Positions 1-14,277 of a stretch of 62,746 nucleotides of DNA are shown here, piece by piece; within the stretch, counting starts at the first letter, position 1, and each line of letters begins with the position of its first letter. The DNA is taken from contig JAHEKH010000005.1 of NCBI GenBank assembly GCA_024638445.1, positions 1 to 62,746 on the forward strand. Direction: 5' to 3'. The notes under the pieces were generated by a model. That model was not told the DNA's origin, did no database searches, and saw nothing but the letters and a program-made list of their open reading frames with translations. This stretch comes from Gammaproteobacteria bacterium. Lineage in GTDB: Bacteria > Pseudomonadota > Gammaproteobacteria > Steroidobacterales > JABDKV01. A program made the position numbers and the translations under genes.

Positions 1-1168
1 TATACCGCACCTTGAAAAATATTCCTGTTCCTTCGGCCTCGTCCTGCCGCCCGGTATTCTCGGTATCCCGCACCCGGTGACGCAGGTAGGTCGTCAGAGA
101 CCAGCGCTGCGAAAACTGCCAGCGCAACGCGGGTTTCAGTATGAGCCGGTCGCGGGCGAATCCGCCATCCTCGATCGACTCCTCGGCAGTGAACTCGGCG
201 TCAAACTCGAAAAAAATCCGCTCGGCTAGCTGACGCTGATACGCGAGCGCCAACCGATCGGACTCGATCAGCTCACCGATAAATCCGCTGGGCACCAGCG
301 ACCGGCTCAGTGACGCGCTGCCGCTCCAGGTCTCGCCTTCGTAGGCTATGTCGGCCGACGATGTGAACCCGCTCGATTCATCCTCGAGCGTGATCGGAAA
401 AAAGATAAATACTGTTCGCGTTGTCGTATCGACCTCGCGGGTACCGATCGACAAAGAGCCGGACAACTGTTCGTCAAACTGCCGGGTCAGGCCAACCGTC
501 AGACCAATGGTGTCAGACTCGGTTGCCGGTTCGCCCGGCACCAGCGGCGCTATGCCAGACTCGAACGCCGAGCTGTACGCCGATACCTGCAATGAGAGTC
601 GCGAATTCAGCACCCGGTTCCATAGCAAATCGAAGCCCAGCTGCTCATAGTCATTGAACCGTACCGAGTCGTAGTCGGTTTCGAGCCAGGTGGCGCCCGC
701 CGTCAGCGAATTTTTCTCATTCAGGATTCGCGTGTAGGACGGCCGCACCGTTTGTTTCTCCACCCGTGTCGCGGCGAGCACAAAATCCAGCTCCGGGGCC
801 AGCGAGCGGGTTGATTCCCGCCGGAGATCGGCCGTCAGATCGAACGACTGACGTTCGCTGAACCGGCGCAGCTCGAGTCCGGCCACCTGGTCATCGCTGT
901 CATACAGCTGGTTGGAAAGCCGGGTGAAAGTCAGCCCGATATCGAAGTCAGCCGACCAGTTGCCGCCCTGGCCGCGGATATTCGCTCGCGGCGCCAGCTT
1001 GTAGGCCTCGACCTCTTCTTCGATGACCGGCCCCAGCGTAATGTTGCTGTCGTAGAAGATTTCCTGCTCGACCGTCGGACGGATTGTCCAATCCGCCGCG
1101 CCCGCCAGGCTCGACGACGTCAACAGGACAACGGCAACCGCCGTGTATTTAAGGAACGATAACGACAT
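1..1168 (-). CDS. Outer-membrane beta-barrel protein of an exopolysaccharide operon (3' end outside window)
   Basis: The frame is open from ATG 1166-1168 to the window edge, so about 389 residues are visible and the stop is missing. The protein starts with a signal peptide (MSLSFLKYTAVAVVLL...SLAGA). The rest is alternating polar and aromatic strands ending in FFKVRY, as in an outer-membrane barrel whose C-terminus is close. The start overlaps the stop of the upstream export gene by 20 bases, so the two are translationally coupled. In exosortase-linked exopolysaccharide clusters a barrel of this kind sits beside the Wza-type export protein. That family match is inferred from context and fold pattern, not from a specific motif. 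The rest of the cluster must lie to the left. Confidence 0.7.
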   Translation of the reverse strand, partial: MSLSFLKYTAVAVVLLTSSSLAGAADWTIRPTVEQEIFYDSNITLGPVIEEEVEAYKLAPRANIRGQGGNWSADFDIGLTFTRLSNQLYDSDDQVAGLELRRFSERQSFDLTADLRRESTRSLAPELDFVLAATRVEKQTVRPSYTRILNEKNSLTAGATWLETDYDSVRFNDYEQLGFDLLWNRVLNSRLSLQVSAYSSAFESGIAPLVPGEPATESDTIGLTVGLTRQFDEQLSGSLSIGTREVDTTTRTVFIFFPITLEDESSGFTSSADIAYEGETWSGSASLSRSLVPSGFIGELIESDRLALAYQRQLAERIFFEFDAEFTAEESIEDGGFARDRLILKPALRWQFSQRWSLTTYLRHRVRDTENTGRQDEAEGTGIFFKVRY

Positions 1169-1718
1169 CGCCACTCTGTAACACTATGTTGGTTTGAAGA
1201 TTCCGGCCGTCCTCGACGTCGGCGTAGCGGAAATTGATTGCCCGCTGCCGGCCGCTCGCGTCGCGCCGCAATACCTTGATCTTGTTCGGCGCCGCAAACT
1301 GGTTCAGGCCGCCCGCCATAGCCAGGGCCTGCACCACGTCAACCTGCCGCGTCGCCACGAATTCGCCAGGCCGCAGTACCTTGCCCAGCACATAAATCTT
1401 GTTCCCCTCGACCCGCAGGATCGCGACGGTCGCAACGGCGTCAGGAATGAACTGGTCCAGCCGCTCGACAATTTCAGCCTGTACTTCCTCGGGTGTACGT
1501 CCTGCTGCGTCGACATCGCCGACCAGGGGAAAATTGATCTTGCCGTCCGGTCGGACCAGCACTTCCGTCGTCAGTTCAGGCTCACGCCAGACGGATATCA
1601 GGAGAATGTCACCGGCGTTCAGGCCGTAACCTTCGCTGTCCTGTGCCTGTGTTTCGGCACCGGATAGCAGCATCGCGGTGCAACACACCCACAGGATCGG
1701 CATTAACAATGTCCTCAT
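1149..1718 (-). CDS. Polysaccharide export protein (Wza/EpsA-like, Poly_export plus SLBB)
   Basis: This 189-residue protein has an N-terminal signal peptide (MRTLLMPILWVCCTAMLLSG). A polysaccharide-export domain follows at about residues 30-105, with the family's LNAGDILLISVWREPELT and VRPDGKINFPLVGDV segments. An SLBB-type soluble ligand-binding domain lies at about 107-185 (VLGKVLRPGEFVATRQV). Such proteins form the periplasmic/outer-membrane channel for exopolysaccharide secretion. It is much shorter than E. coli Wza and lacks the extra domains, as is common in PEP-CTERM/exosortase-linked export proteins. It is the first visible gene of a leftward operon with the barrel gene. Three PEP-CTERM-type substrates occur elsewhere in the window, which fits an exosortase system in this organism. 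Confidence 0.85.
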   Translation of the reverse strand: MRTLLMPILWVCCTAMLLSGAETQAQDSEGYGLNAGDILLISVWREPELTTEVLVRPDGKINFPLVGDVDAAGRTPEEVQAEIVERLDQFIPDAVATVAILRVEGNKIYVLGKVLRPGEFVATRQVDVVQALAMAGGLNQFAAPNKIKVLRRDASGRQRAINFRYADVEDGRNLQTNIVLQSGDVVIVP

Positions 1719-1949
1719 GGACCAAACTCCTAAGTTCAGTTACAGGTAATTCGGGAAACGCTCCAGCGTACAGAGATTGCCAATTCCACGCAATACACCA
1801 CTGAAGAAAACCCGCTTAAGCTCCCGAAAAATAACGGGTAAAACGAGCCTCCCGATATCGCTGGCCAACGGTTTCCGCCGAAGGTAGCCGACAGCCAGGT
1901 CTCGACTGGATCAGGGCCTTGCCGGAGGCCACAACCCGCCAATCTCAAT

Positions 1950-1976
1950 GCCTGTCTCATCGCCGGCGAGACAGGC
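1950..1976. promoter_or_regulatory. Perfect 9-bp inverted repeat in the 453-bp gap upstream of the export operon
   Basis: GCCTGTCTC at 1950-1958 is repeated in reverse as GAGACAGGC at 1968-1976 with a 9-base spacer. It lies in the 1719-2171 gap, about 230 bases upstream of the export-protein start and on the side its promoter must occupy. It could be an operator or a leader hairpin. Apart from this site and the tRNA terminator I see no gene in the gap. An open frame at 1736-2047 has no ribosome site or recognisable protein. Confidence 0.3.
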
Positions 1977-2093
1977 GTCAATCCCCCAAGGATCAATCGC
2001 TGCAGACGGTGCACAAATCGGGCCAATTCACCCGGACCCGACGCCAATCAACAGCTTAAGAATCCGGCCAGCAGGCCAGCCTGGCCTCGCTGT

Positions 2094-2119
2094 AAAAAAA
2101 CCCGACGGATCATTGGGTT
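2094..2119 (-). terminator. Probable terminator of tRNA-Ser
   Basis: Read on the minus strand, an AACCC...GGGTT stem with an 11-base loop is followed by seven T (the A run at 2094-2100). It lies about 50 bases past the 3' end of the tRNA. The stem is short, so strength is uncertain. Confidence 0.45.
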
Positions 2120-2171
2120 GCGCTCGACATAAGCCGCCGTTTCTTAAGTCAAGCCGCCACCGGTGTCCGGT

Positions 2172-2261
2172 TGGCGGAGAGGGAGGGATTCGAACCCTCG
2201 AAGGGTGTTAACCCTTGCTGGTTTTCAAGACCAGTGCATTCAACCGCTCTGCCACCTCTCC
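2172..2261 (-). tRNA. tRNA-Ser (anticodon UGA)
   Basis: The reverse complement folds as a type-II (long variable arm) tRNA. The acceptor pairs GGAGAGG with CCTCTCC, followed by discriminator G and an encoded CCA. The anticodon stem CTGGT/ACCAG surrounds anticodon TGA (complement at 2225-2227). The variable arm is AAGGGTTAACACCCTT, and GGTTCGAATCC forms the T loop. The length of 90 bases is normal for tRNA-Ser. It would read UCA and related serine codons. Its cognate synthetase gene serS lies only 2.4 kb away. Translating its antisense strand gives a false REGFEPS-type peptide fused to the next gene. Confidence 0.95.
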
Positions 2262-2347
2262 GGGCCGGAGGGAATTCTCGCGGCTCGCCGGTACGGGTGC
2301 AACCCGCCCGGCTCCGATTTAACCGCGCAAGCCGTTACACTGCGGCC

Positions 2348-6359
<4,012 letters not shown>

Positions 6360-6421
6360 AGTCAGGTTCAGCGGAGTCTCCTCGTCGGGGTCGGCAACAC
6401 CGCCGGATCATACCCCGTTAT

Positions 6422-6739
6422 TCACTCCCCCACACCGCCGAGCAACACTTCGACGCGACGGCACCAGTCGCGAAAAACCGTTCGCGCCAGCAGGAAGCCG
6501 ATGATTACGCCGGCCGTGTTGGCAGCAAGATCCCGAAGATCGAAATATCGGAAAATGCTCGTCGCCTGGACCAGTTCAATGGCCAGGCCGAGCAGGATCA
6601 ACGCCAGGGCGGCGTACCAGTGACGGGCCGGCGGCAGCACGCCACCGAACCAGGTCATGACGACCGCGTACTGCAGGACGTGCGCCACCCAGTCCAGGCT
6701 GGTCCCGAGACCCGGCGAGCCGGGTATGACACCGAGCAC
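6422..6739 (-). CDS. VanZ-like membrane protein
   Basis: This small membrane protein has three or more hydrophobic helices and VanZ-type signatures: a GLAIELVQATSIFRYFDLRDLAANTAG-like block (seen at about residues 52-78) and a short basic tail. The biochemical role of most VanZ-like proteins is unknown; the founder affects teicoplanin resistance. The given start is GTG 6737-6739. The same frame stays open upstream to about 6814 and encodes another likely helix (RGAWLAAGWLQVAIVIVLG). The true start is therefore probably earlier, overlapping the lolA stop, perhaps from a CTG. It sits where rarA usually lies between lolA and crcB. Confidence 0.75.
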   Translation of the reverse strand: MLGVIPGSPGLGTSLDWVAHVLQYAVVMTWFGGVLPPARHWYAALALILLGLAIELVQATSIFRYFDLRDLAANTAGVIIGFLLARTVFRDWCRRVEVLLGGVGE

Positions 6740-6810
6740 GATGACAATGGCAACCTGGAGCCAGCCCGCGGCCAGCCAGGCGCCGCGGTATCGCAGACCG
6801 CTGCCGCTGC

Positions 6811-7461
6811 TCAGGGCGTCAGCCCCCCGGCGGTAATCACGTCCACACCCTCGGGCGGCGAAAAAGCGAATAGCTCGTCGTCCACCGGCGCGTTCTGCAG
6901 GATCTGGTCGAAGGCAATCCGGGTCGTTTGTCCCAGTTGATCGTACAGCTCCATGGCGACCAGCGTATCGCCGCTGAAACCGAGCCGTACGCGGCGGAAG
7001 TCACGCTGCTTTTCACGCGGCACGAGCTCGATCCAGTCGGTCTCGCCACCGCGCCAGGTTTTCTCAGCCGAGAAACTGTCGGCAACATTGCCGCTGCCGG
7101 CCAGCAGGGCCGCCGGGTTGCCCGCCAGGGTTTCTTTCTGCGAGGCCACCGTGACGTTTTCCAGCTCGACGTCGTAATTCCACACCTGCTCGCCATCGCC
7201 CAGCACCAGCAGCTCTTCCGGATCGGTGTAGTGCCAGCGAAACAGCCCGGGCCGCTTGATGGCCATCGTGCCACTGCTTTCGGCGAGCACCCGCCCGTTG
7301 CTGTCGAGCAGGACCTGCTCGAAGGACGCGCTCATCGTTCCGGTGGCCGACAGGAATGACTCCACGCGCGCAAGCGGGTTTTCTTCGGCCTGGACTGCCA
7401 TGGGCAACAGCCCTGCAAGCAACAGTCCCGCCAGGGCGGAACGGCAACGGTAAACTTTCAT
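6811..7461 (-). CDS. lolA: Outer-membrane lipoprotein carrier protein LolA
   Basis: This periplasmic chaperone takes lipoproteins from the LolCDE complex to LolB. From ATG 7459-7461 it is 216 residues, with a clear signal peptide (MKVYRCRSALAGLLLAGLLPMAVQA). The mature part shows the LolA pattern: an SASFEQVLLDSNGRVLAESS strand region, RPGLFRWHY, and GDGEQVWNYDVELENVTV. The open frame extends upstream inside ftsK, but ATG 7461 is preferred because the signal peptide begins there and ftsK ends only 10 bases away. Transcription is most likely from the ftsK promoter. Confidence 0.95.
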   Translation of the reverse strand: MKVYRCRSALAGLLLAGLLPMAVQAEENPLARVESFLSATGTMSASFEQVLLDSNGRVLAESSGTMAIKRPGLFRWHYTDPEELLVLGDGEQVWNYDVELENVTVASQKETLAGNPAALLAGSGNVADSFSAEKTWRGGETDWIELVPREKQRDFRRVRLGFSGDTLVAMELYDQLGQTTRIAFDQILQNAPVDDELFAFSPPEGVDVITAGGLTP

Positions 7462-7471
7462 GAATGCTCCG

Positions 7472-9772
7472 TCAGTCTTCCGGGGGCGGCGGCGCGAGAA
7501 CTTCCCGGCTGCCGTTCGACTGCAGCGGCCCGACCAGGCCTGCCATTTCCATCTGTTCGACCATGCGCGCGGCCCGGTTGTATCCGATCTTGAGACGCCG
7601 CTGGACGCCCGAAATCGAGGCCTTGCGCGTCTCCGTAACAATTCTTACGGCGTCGTCGTACAGCGGGTCGGCTTCGGCATCATCACCGCTGCCGGCCGTC
7701 CCGGACGAATCGCGCAGTCCCGGTATTGGACCAGTCGGACCCGACAAAATTTCATCGATATAGGCCGGCTCGGTATCGCCCTTGAGGTGGCGGACCACTG
7801 AATGAACCTCCTCGTCGCTGACGAAAGCGCCGTGAACCCGGGTGGGCATCGAGGTGCCCGGCGGCAGGTACAGCATGTCGCCGTGGCCGAGCAGGTGTTC
7901 GGCCCCGATCTGGTCGAGAATGGTCCGGGAGTCGACCCGCGACGACACCTGGAAGGCAATACGCGCAGGGATATTGGCCTTGATCAGGCCGGTGATGACA
8001 TCGACCGAGGGCCGCTGGGTGGCGAGGATGAGATGAATGCCCGACGCCCTGGCTTTTTGCGCGAGTCGCGCGATGAGTTCTTCGACCTTCTTGCCGACCA
8101 GCATCATCATGTCGGCCAGCTCATCGACGATGACCACGATGAACGGCAGCGGCGTCAGCGGCTGCGCCTCGCCTTCGAGCGTATCGTCGGGCTCGAATAA
8201 CGGATCGAGTATTGGTTTGCCGGCCTCAGCGGCATCGCGCACCTTGCGGTTGTAGCCGGCAATGTTGCGTACCCCGAGCGCCGACATCAGGCGGTAGCGC
8301 CGCTCCATCTCGGCCACGCACCAGCGTAACGCATTTGCGGCTTCCTTCATGTCGGTAACCACCGGCGCCAGCAGGTGCGGAATACCCTCGTAGACCGACA
8401 GCTCGAGCATCTTGGGATCGATCATGATCAGGCGCACGTGCTCGGCTGTCGCCTTGTACAACAGGCTGAGCACCATCGCATTGATCGCCACGGACTTGCC
8501 GGAGCCGGTGGTTCCGGCGATCAGCAGGTGCGGCATGCGGGCGAGATCGGCCACCACGGCCTGGCCGCCGATGTCCTTGCCCAGCGCCACCGCCAGCGGC
8601 GAGCCCATGCGATCGTAGGCCTTCGAATTCAGGATCTCGCCGAGCGTAACCAGCTCCCGGCTCTCGTTCGGGATCTCCAGGCCGATAACCGATTTACCCG
8701 GGATGATTTCGACCACGCGCACGCTCAACACCGACAGCGCCCGGGCCAGGTCCTTGGCCAGGCCAGAAACCTTGGAGACCTTCAGTCCCGGCGCGGGCTT
8801 TAGCTCGAAACGGGTCACGATAGGCCCGGGATGGACCGACACAACCTCGACCTCGACACCAAAGTCCATCAGCTTGAGCTCGACCAGGCGCGACATTGCC
8901 TCGAGCGATTCTTCGGAATAACCGCCAACCGTCTCCGGCGGTTCGTTCATCAGCGACAGCGGCGGCAGGTCGTGATCCGAGGGTGGTTCGAACAAAAGCA
9001 CCTGGCGTTCACGCTCGGCGCGTTCGCTGGGCACGGGTGCGGTAAACACCGGCTCGATTTTGGGTGCCGGCCGCCGCGCGACTTCTTTCACTTTCTCGCT
9101 GACATTTTCCTTGCGGGCGACACGAACTTTCTGCGCGGCCCGCCGGGCGCGGAAATCGGTCATCCAGGCCTGCCCGTGTTGCCAGCCACGGAGCACCGCC
9201 CGGCCAATGCTGTCCATGACTGCGAACCAGGACAGATCGAGAAACAGTGACATCCCGGTGAGCCAGACAGCAATCAGCAGCAGCGTCGCACCGAGGAAAC
9301 TCAGGGCACTGGCCAGCCCCAGGCCGATGAGCTCTCCGAGCACGCCGCCTGCAGAACTGGGCAGTTCCGGGGCAGCAAAATGAAGTGTCGCCAGGCCAGC
9401 GCTGGCCGCCAGCGTGGCAAGCACACCCCCGGTCCGGATCGCCAGCACCGGCGCAGCGACCCCGCTACCGCCCCGGGCGCGGAAAATCATCCAGCCCGCC
9501 GCCACGATCATGACCGGAAACAGATAAGAGGGTGTGCCAAACAGCATGTAAAGCAGATCAGCGAGCCAGGCGCCGACCGGGCCGATGGCGTTGTTGACCG
9601 AACCGGCCTCGCCGGTAAAGCTGAACCCGGGGTCACCCGAGTCATAGCTGAACAGCGCGACGAACAGCAGCAGCCCCACCACGCCAAACAGCCAGAAGGC
9701 GCTCTCACGTATTACGCGTGTGAGGTTATGGAAAATCAGTGATTGGTCTTGTCGTTGTGCCGTGGTGTGCAA
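7472..9772 (-). CDS. ftsK: DNA translocase FtsK
   Basis: FtsK pumps DNA at the division septum and activates XerCD recombination at dif. This 766-residue copy has the usual three parts. An N-terminal membrane domain carries four hydrophobic segments (about 22-190). A fairly short linker follows (about 205-290). The motor domain has Walker A GTTGSGKS at about 418-425 and Walker B-like [14 protein letters not shown]. The C-terminal winged-helix gamma domain, which reads KOPS sites, ends the protein ([20 protein letters not shown]). It is the first gene of the minus-strand operon running to serS. Confidence 0.97.
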   Translation of the reverse strand: MHTTAQRQDQSLIFHNLTRVIRESAFWLFGVVGLLLFVALFSYDSGDPGFSFTGEAGSVNNAIGPVGAWLADLLYMLFGTPSYLFPVMIVAAGWMIFRARGGSGVAAPVLAIRTGGVLATLAASAGLATLHFAAPELPSSAGGVLGELIGLGLASALSFLGATLLLIAVWLTGMSLFLDLSWFAVMDSIGRAVLRGWQHGQAWMTDFRARRAAQKVRVARKENVSEKVKEVARRPAPKIEPVFTAPVPSERAERERQVLLFEPPSDHDLPPLSLMNEPPETVGGYSEESLEAMSRLVELKLMDFGVEVEVVSVHPGPIVTRFELKPAPGLKVSKVSGLAKDLARALSVLSVRVVEIIPGKSVIGLEIPNESRELVTLGEILNSKAYDRMGSPLAVALGKDIGGQAVVADLARMPHLLIAGTTGSGKSVAINAMVLSLLYKATAEHVRLIMIDPKMLELSVYEGIPHLLAPVVTDMKEAANALRWCVAEMERRYRLMSALGVRNIAGYNRKVRDAAEAGKPILDPLFEPDDTLEGEAQPLTPLPFIVVIVDELADMMMLVGKKVEELIARLAQKARASGIHLILATQRPSVDVITGLIKANIPARIAFQVSSRVDSRTILDQIGAEHLLGHGDMLYLPPGTSMPTRVHGAFVSDEEVHSVVRHLKGDTEPAYIDEILSGPTGPIPGLRDSSGTAGSGDDAEADPLYDDAVRIVTETRKASISGVQRRLKIGYNRAARMVEQMEMAGLVGPLQSNGSREVLAPPPPED

Positions 9773-9810
9773 CGCCCGAATCCCCCGCCGGAATGGGTCA
9801 CTCTGGCCGA

Positions 9811-9839
9811 AGATTAAACCATCGCATAAGAAACATCAA
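9811..9839 (-). promoter_or_regulatory. Sigma70-type promoter of ftsK
   Basis: On the minus strand, TTGATG (9834-9839) and TAATCT (9811-9816) are separated by exactly 17 bases. The pair lies about 40 bases upstream of the ftsK start and in the right orientation. Confidence 0.55.
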
Positions 9840-9863
9840 TTAACTTTATGATTGTTGTTATAT

Positions 9864-10922
9864 TTACTTTTGCAGCGCCGGGTGGGCGATTTGCCCGCCC
9901 TCGACGTTGATCCCCTTGCGCAGGGGTTCGTAGCTGCGCCAGTCCGCCTGCGCGAGACGCGCGGTATACGGGGCTATCGCCGCCGACAGCGCCTGTGATG
10001 CCGTTCGCGGCACTGCGCCCGGCATGTTGGTGACGCAGAAGTGAATCACGTCATGCACCTTGTACGTCGGGTCCGCATAGGTCGTGGGCCGGGTCGTTTC
10101 GATACAACCGCCCTGGTCGACCGAGATATCGACGACAACGCTGCCGGCGGTCATCGAGTGGACCATCTTTTCCGATACGACGTGTGGTGCACGTTCGCCG
10201 GTGACCAGCACCGCACCGACCACGATATCGGCTACCGCCACCGCTTCTTCGACATCGGCGGTATGGGGATACAGACCCGTGACGTTCGGGCCAAGCGCCC
10301 GTGCATGCTCGAGCTTGTCGCGATCCATATCGAATACAGTGACTTCCGCACCCAGCCCTGCGGCCACTACCGCGGCGTTACCACCGGCAACGCCCGATCC
10401 CAGGATCACCACTTTGCCGCGCTTGGCCGCCGGAATACCGCCAAGCAGTATGCCTTTGCCACCCTGCGGCTGGTGCAACAGGTGCGTACCGACCTGGATC
10501 GACAGACGCCCGGCGATATCGCTCATCGGCGCCAGTAACGGCAGGCGGCCGTGATGGTCTTCCACGGTTTCGAACGCAACACAGGTAGCGCCGATATCGC
10601 ACAGGCGCTGGGTCAACTCGGGCAGCGCCGCGAGGTGCAGGTAGCAAAACAGCAGGTGGTCTTCCCGCAGGTGCTCGAGATCCGGATCGATGGGCTCTTT
10701 CACCTTGACGATCATCTCGCCCTGCTCGAATACTTTTGCCGCGCCATCGACAATCCTGACGCCCACCGCGTCGTACTGGTCGTCGGTGTAACCGGATTTG
10801 ACCCCGGCGCCGGACTCGACAATGACTTCGTGTCCTTCGCGAATCAGGCTGGCACAGGCCGCCGGAATCAGCCCCACCCGGCCTTCCAGCGGTTTCAGTT
10901 CACGCGGCACCCCGATTCGCAT
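9864..10922 (-). CDS. ald: Alanine dehydrogenase
   Basis: This NAD-dependent enzyme interconverts L-alanine and pyruvate plus ammonia. From ATG 10920-10922 it is 352 residues (MRIGVPRELKPLEGRVGLIP), close to the usual ~370. It shows the catalytic KVKEP lysine and the HLAALPELT segment of the alanine-dehydrogenase/transhydrogenase family. The nucleotide-binding glycine motif VILGSGVAGGNAA and the C-terminal VTNMPGAVPRTAS signature are also present. An in-frame extension of 12 residues upstream is possible but unlike the family. It is transcribed divergently from trxB across a 165-bp gap. Confidence 0.95.
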   Translation of the reverse strand: MRIGVPRELKPLEGRVGLIPAACASLIREGHEVIVESGAGVKSGYTDDQYDAVGVRIVDGAAKVFEQGEMIVKVKEPIDPDLEHLREDHLLFCYLHLAALPELTQRLCDIGATCVAFETVEDHHGRLPLLAPMSDIAGRLSIQVGTHLLHQPQGGKGILLGGIPAAKRGKVVILGSGVAGGNAAVVAAGLGAEVTVFDMDRDKLEHARALGPNVTGLYPHTADVEEAVAVADIVVGAVLVTGERAPHVVSEKMVHSMTAGSVVVDISVDQGGCIETTRPTTYADPTYKVHDVIHFCVTNMPGAVPRTASQALSAAIAPYTARLAQADWRSYEPLRKGINVEGGQIAHPALQK

Positions 10923-10967
10923 AAATGACTCCGGTCTGTTCTTTGCTAAAGCGCACAATTAATATAG

Positions 10968-12044
<1,077 letters not shown>

Positions 12045-12061
12045 TACCGTTGCGCTGACCT

Positions 12062-13207
12062 GTGGAACCGGCAACCCGTTACACCATTGCGGCGCATGAC
12101 AGCGTCGAGACGATTGGCCGGGACCGCTGGGAAGCACTGCGAGATGACGACCAGCCGTTCAGCTCCTACGATTTCTATCGAGCGCTGGAGCGGCATGAAT
12201 GCGTCGGGCCTGAAACCGGCTGGTGGCCGCGGCACCTCACCGCCAACACTGGCGGCCAGCCGGCCGCACTGATGCCGATGTACCTCAAGGATCACTCCTG
12301 GGGAGAGTTCGTTTTCGACTTTGCCTGGGCCGAGGCCTACGCGAAGGCCGGTCTCGACTATTACCCGAAGCTGGTTGCCATGTGCCCATTCACTCCGGTG
12401 ACCGGCCAGCGTGTTCTCTCCGCCGGCGCCGGAGCGCGGACGGTGCGGGCGCTGTTGCGTGGTGCAACCGCCTTTGCCCGCCAGGTGCAGGCCAGCTCCG
12501 TACACGTGCTTTACCCCGACGAGGGGGAGCTGGCGCCGCTCCATGACGCCGGAATGCTGGCCCGCCGTGACGTGCGCTTCCTCTGGCGCGACGAGGGTTT
12601 CGAGGGCTTCGACGACTTCCTGAATGCATTCAGCGCGAAAAACCGCAAGAAGATCCGGCGCGAACGGCGCCGGGTGGCCGAACAGGGCATCACTGTCGAA
12701 ACCGTCAGGGCCGACACGCTGACGCGGGATGAATGGCGGACGGTTTACGGCCTTTGCGCCATCACCTTCATGCGGCGCGGCCACTCACCTTACCTGTCGC
12801 TGGAGTTCTTCCTCGACCTCGCTGACTGCCTCGGGTCGCAGCTGCTGGTCAATGTCGCACGCGCGAACTCGCAGATTGTCGGCGCGGCTATCCTGTTTCG
12901 CGACAGCCGCAACCTGTATGGCCGTTACTGGGGCGGATTGCCCGGTCTGGACTGCCTGCACTTCGAAACCTGTTATTACCGTGGCATCGAGTACTGTATC
13001 GAGCAGGGTCTGCAGACCTTCGACCCCGGCACCCAGGGACAGCACAAGCTGCGCCGCGGTTTCGCACCATCATTGACTCACTCGGGGCACTGGATTGCGG
13101 ATCCCGGGTTTCGGGATGCGATCGACCGTTACCTCGAGATGGAGCGAACGGGAGTCGACGATTACCGTGATGAACTGCAGGATCACCTGCCGTTTCGCCA
13201 GGCATGA
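12062..13207 (+). CDS. COG3146/DUF482 predicted N-acyltransferase
   Basis: This 381-residue protein starts with GTG 17 bases after trxB. It has the DUF482 pattern: an N-terminal PFSSYDFYRALE segment, an aromatic block DFAWAEAYAKAGLDYYPKL, and a FemAB/GNAT-like C-terminal part (about 185-350) with NRKKIRRERRRV and LYGRYWGG. It ends in FDPGTQGQHKLRRGF. Family members are predicted acyl- or aminoacyltransferases of unknown substrate. Its stop overlaps the aat start (ATGA), so the pair is co-translated. This gene is not part of the usual trxB-aat neighbourhood. Confidence 0.85.
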   Translation: MEPATRYTIAAHDSVETIGRDRWEALRDDDQPFSSYDFYRALERHECVGPETGWWPRHLTANTGGQPAALMPMYLKDHSWGEFVFDFAWAEAYAKAGLDYYPKLVAMCPFTPVTGQRVLSAGAGARTVRALLRGATAFARQVQASSVHVLYPDEGELAPLHDAGMLARRDVRFLWRDEGFEGFDDFLNAFSAKNRKKIRRERRRVAEQGITVETVRADTLTRDEWRTVYGLCAITFMRRGHSPYLSLEFFLDLADCLGSQLLVNVARANSQIVGAAILFRDSRNLYGRYWGGLPGLDCLHFETCYYRGIEYCIEQGLQTFDPGTQGQHKLRRGFAPSLTHSGHWIADPGFRDAIDRYLEMERTGVDDYRDELQDHLPFRQA

Positions 13208-13905
13208 GGCTGCAGTGGATCGTGCCCGGTTCGCCCCCGGACAGTTTTCCCGCGGTCGCCACGGCGCTGAACGACCCGCCGGGTCTGCTGGCCGCCGGTG
13301 GCGACCTGTCGGCGGAACGGCTGATCGCGGCGTACCGCCGCGGCATCTTTCCCTGGTACGAAGATGGCCAGCCCATACTCTGGTGGAGTCCTGACCCGCG
13401 CGCGGTGCTCTACCCCGACGAGTTGCACGTTTCCCGGAGCCTGGCGCGAACCCGTCAACGCAGCACCTTCCGGGTAACGATCGACAGCGCATTCAATGAC
13501 GTCGTCGCCGGTTGCGCCGAACCGCGACCGGGCCAGGCCGGCACCTGGATCACGGCGGATATGGCGGCGGCCTACGCGAGGCTGCACCGGCTGGGTATTG
13601 CGCATTCCGTAGAAAGCTGGTGCGGCGACCGGCTGGCCGGGGGCCTCTACGGCGTCGGTATCGGCCGGGTCTTTTTTGGAGAATCGATGTTCAGCCGCGA
13701 GTCCGACGCCTCCAAGATCGCGATGCTCCACCTGGCGGAGTGCCTGCAGGAATGGAACTTTTCGCTGATTGACTGTCAGATCGACTCGCCGCACCTGCGC
13801 ACGCTCGGTGCCCGGCTCGTTCCCCGCCCCCGCTTCCTGGCCGAAGTTTCGGCGCTTGTCGACCAGCCGGCAGCCACCCACGCCTGGCACGAGAAAACCC
13901 CTTGA
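13204..13905 (+). CDS. aat: Leucyl/phenylalanyl-tRNA--protein transferase
   Basis: Aat adds Leu or Phe to N-terminal Lys or Arg of proteins, creating N-degrons for ClpS and ClpAP. The 233 residues match the family. Seen are [40 protein letters not shown], the [19 protein letters not shown] core and FFGESMFS, and [13 protein letters not shown]. It overlaps the upstream acyltransferase gene by four bases. clpA and clpS, which act on its products, lie just downstream on the other strand, so the whole pathway is clustered. The arginyl-transferase gene often found between aat and infA is absent. Confidence 0.96.
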   Translation: MRLQWIVPGSPPDSFPAVATALNDPPGLLAAGGDLSAERLIAAYRRGIFPWYEDGQPILWWSPDPRAVLYPDELHVSRSLARTRQRSTFRVTIDSAFNDVVAGCAEPRPGQAGTWITADMAAAYARLHRLGIAHSVESWCGDRLAGGLYGVGIGRVFFGESMFSRESDASKIAMLHLAECLQEWNFSLIDCQIDSPHLRTLGARLVPRPRFLAEVSALVDQPAATHAWHEKTP

Positions 13906-13993
13906 TCGCCAGCGGGATCGCTGCGCTCGTGCGTTGCAATGCGATAGTAGATTCTGCAAACTTGCGTTCCCGCTGAAGGAGATCGAGAACCGA

Positions 13994-14212
13994 ATGCCTA
14001 AAGAAGAGGCAATACAGATGGAAGGCCGGGTGGTCGAAACCCTGCCGAACACCACGTTCCGCGTCGAGCTGGAGAACGGGCACGTCGTTACGGCCCATAT
14101 TTCCGGCAAGATGCGCAAGCACTACATCAGGATACTCACCGGCGACAAGGTCACCGTCGAGCTGACACCGTACGATCTTTCAAAAGGCCGTATCGTTTAC
14201 CGCGGCCGTTAA
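13994..14212 (+). CDS. infA: Translation initiation factor IF-1
   Basis: This is a 72-residue S1/OB-fold protein that binds the 30S A site during initiation. The length and sequence ([50 protein letters not shown]) are canonical. Start ATG 13994 is preceded by GAAGGAG at 13975-13981, a good ribosome site. The 3' end meets a strong bidirectional terminator. Confidence 0.98.
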   Translation: MPKEEAIQMEGRVVETLPNTTFRVELENGHVVTAHISGKMRKHYIRILTGDKVTVELTPYDLSKGRIVYRGR

Positions 14213-14230
14213 GCACGGACCAGACAAACA

Positions 14231-14263
14231 AAAAGGGACGGGTCGCTGACCCGTCCCTTTTTT
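14231..14263. terminator. Bidirectional intrinsic terminator between infA and clpA
   Basis: GGGACGGGTC (14235-14244) pairs perfectly with GACCCGTCCC (14248-14257) around a 3-base loop. It is flanked by AAAA on the left and TTTTTT on the right. It lies between two converging genes and can serve both. Confidence 0.9.
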
Positions 14264-14277
14264 CGTGCATCGTGCTG

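Noticed and set aside
1736-2047. 103-codon minus-strand frame upstream of the export gene
   Set aside because: No ribosome site, odd composition, and it covers the likely promoter and inverted repeat.
2171-2347. N-terminal extension of the MscS gene reading EREGFEPS and onward
   Set aside because: It is the antisense translation of tRNA-Ser and its flank; this peptide is a well-known false product of serine tRNA genes.
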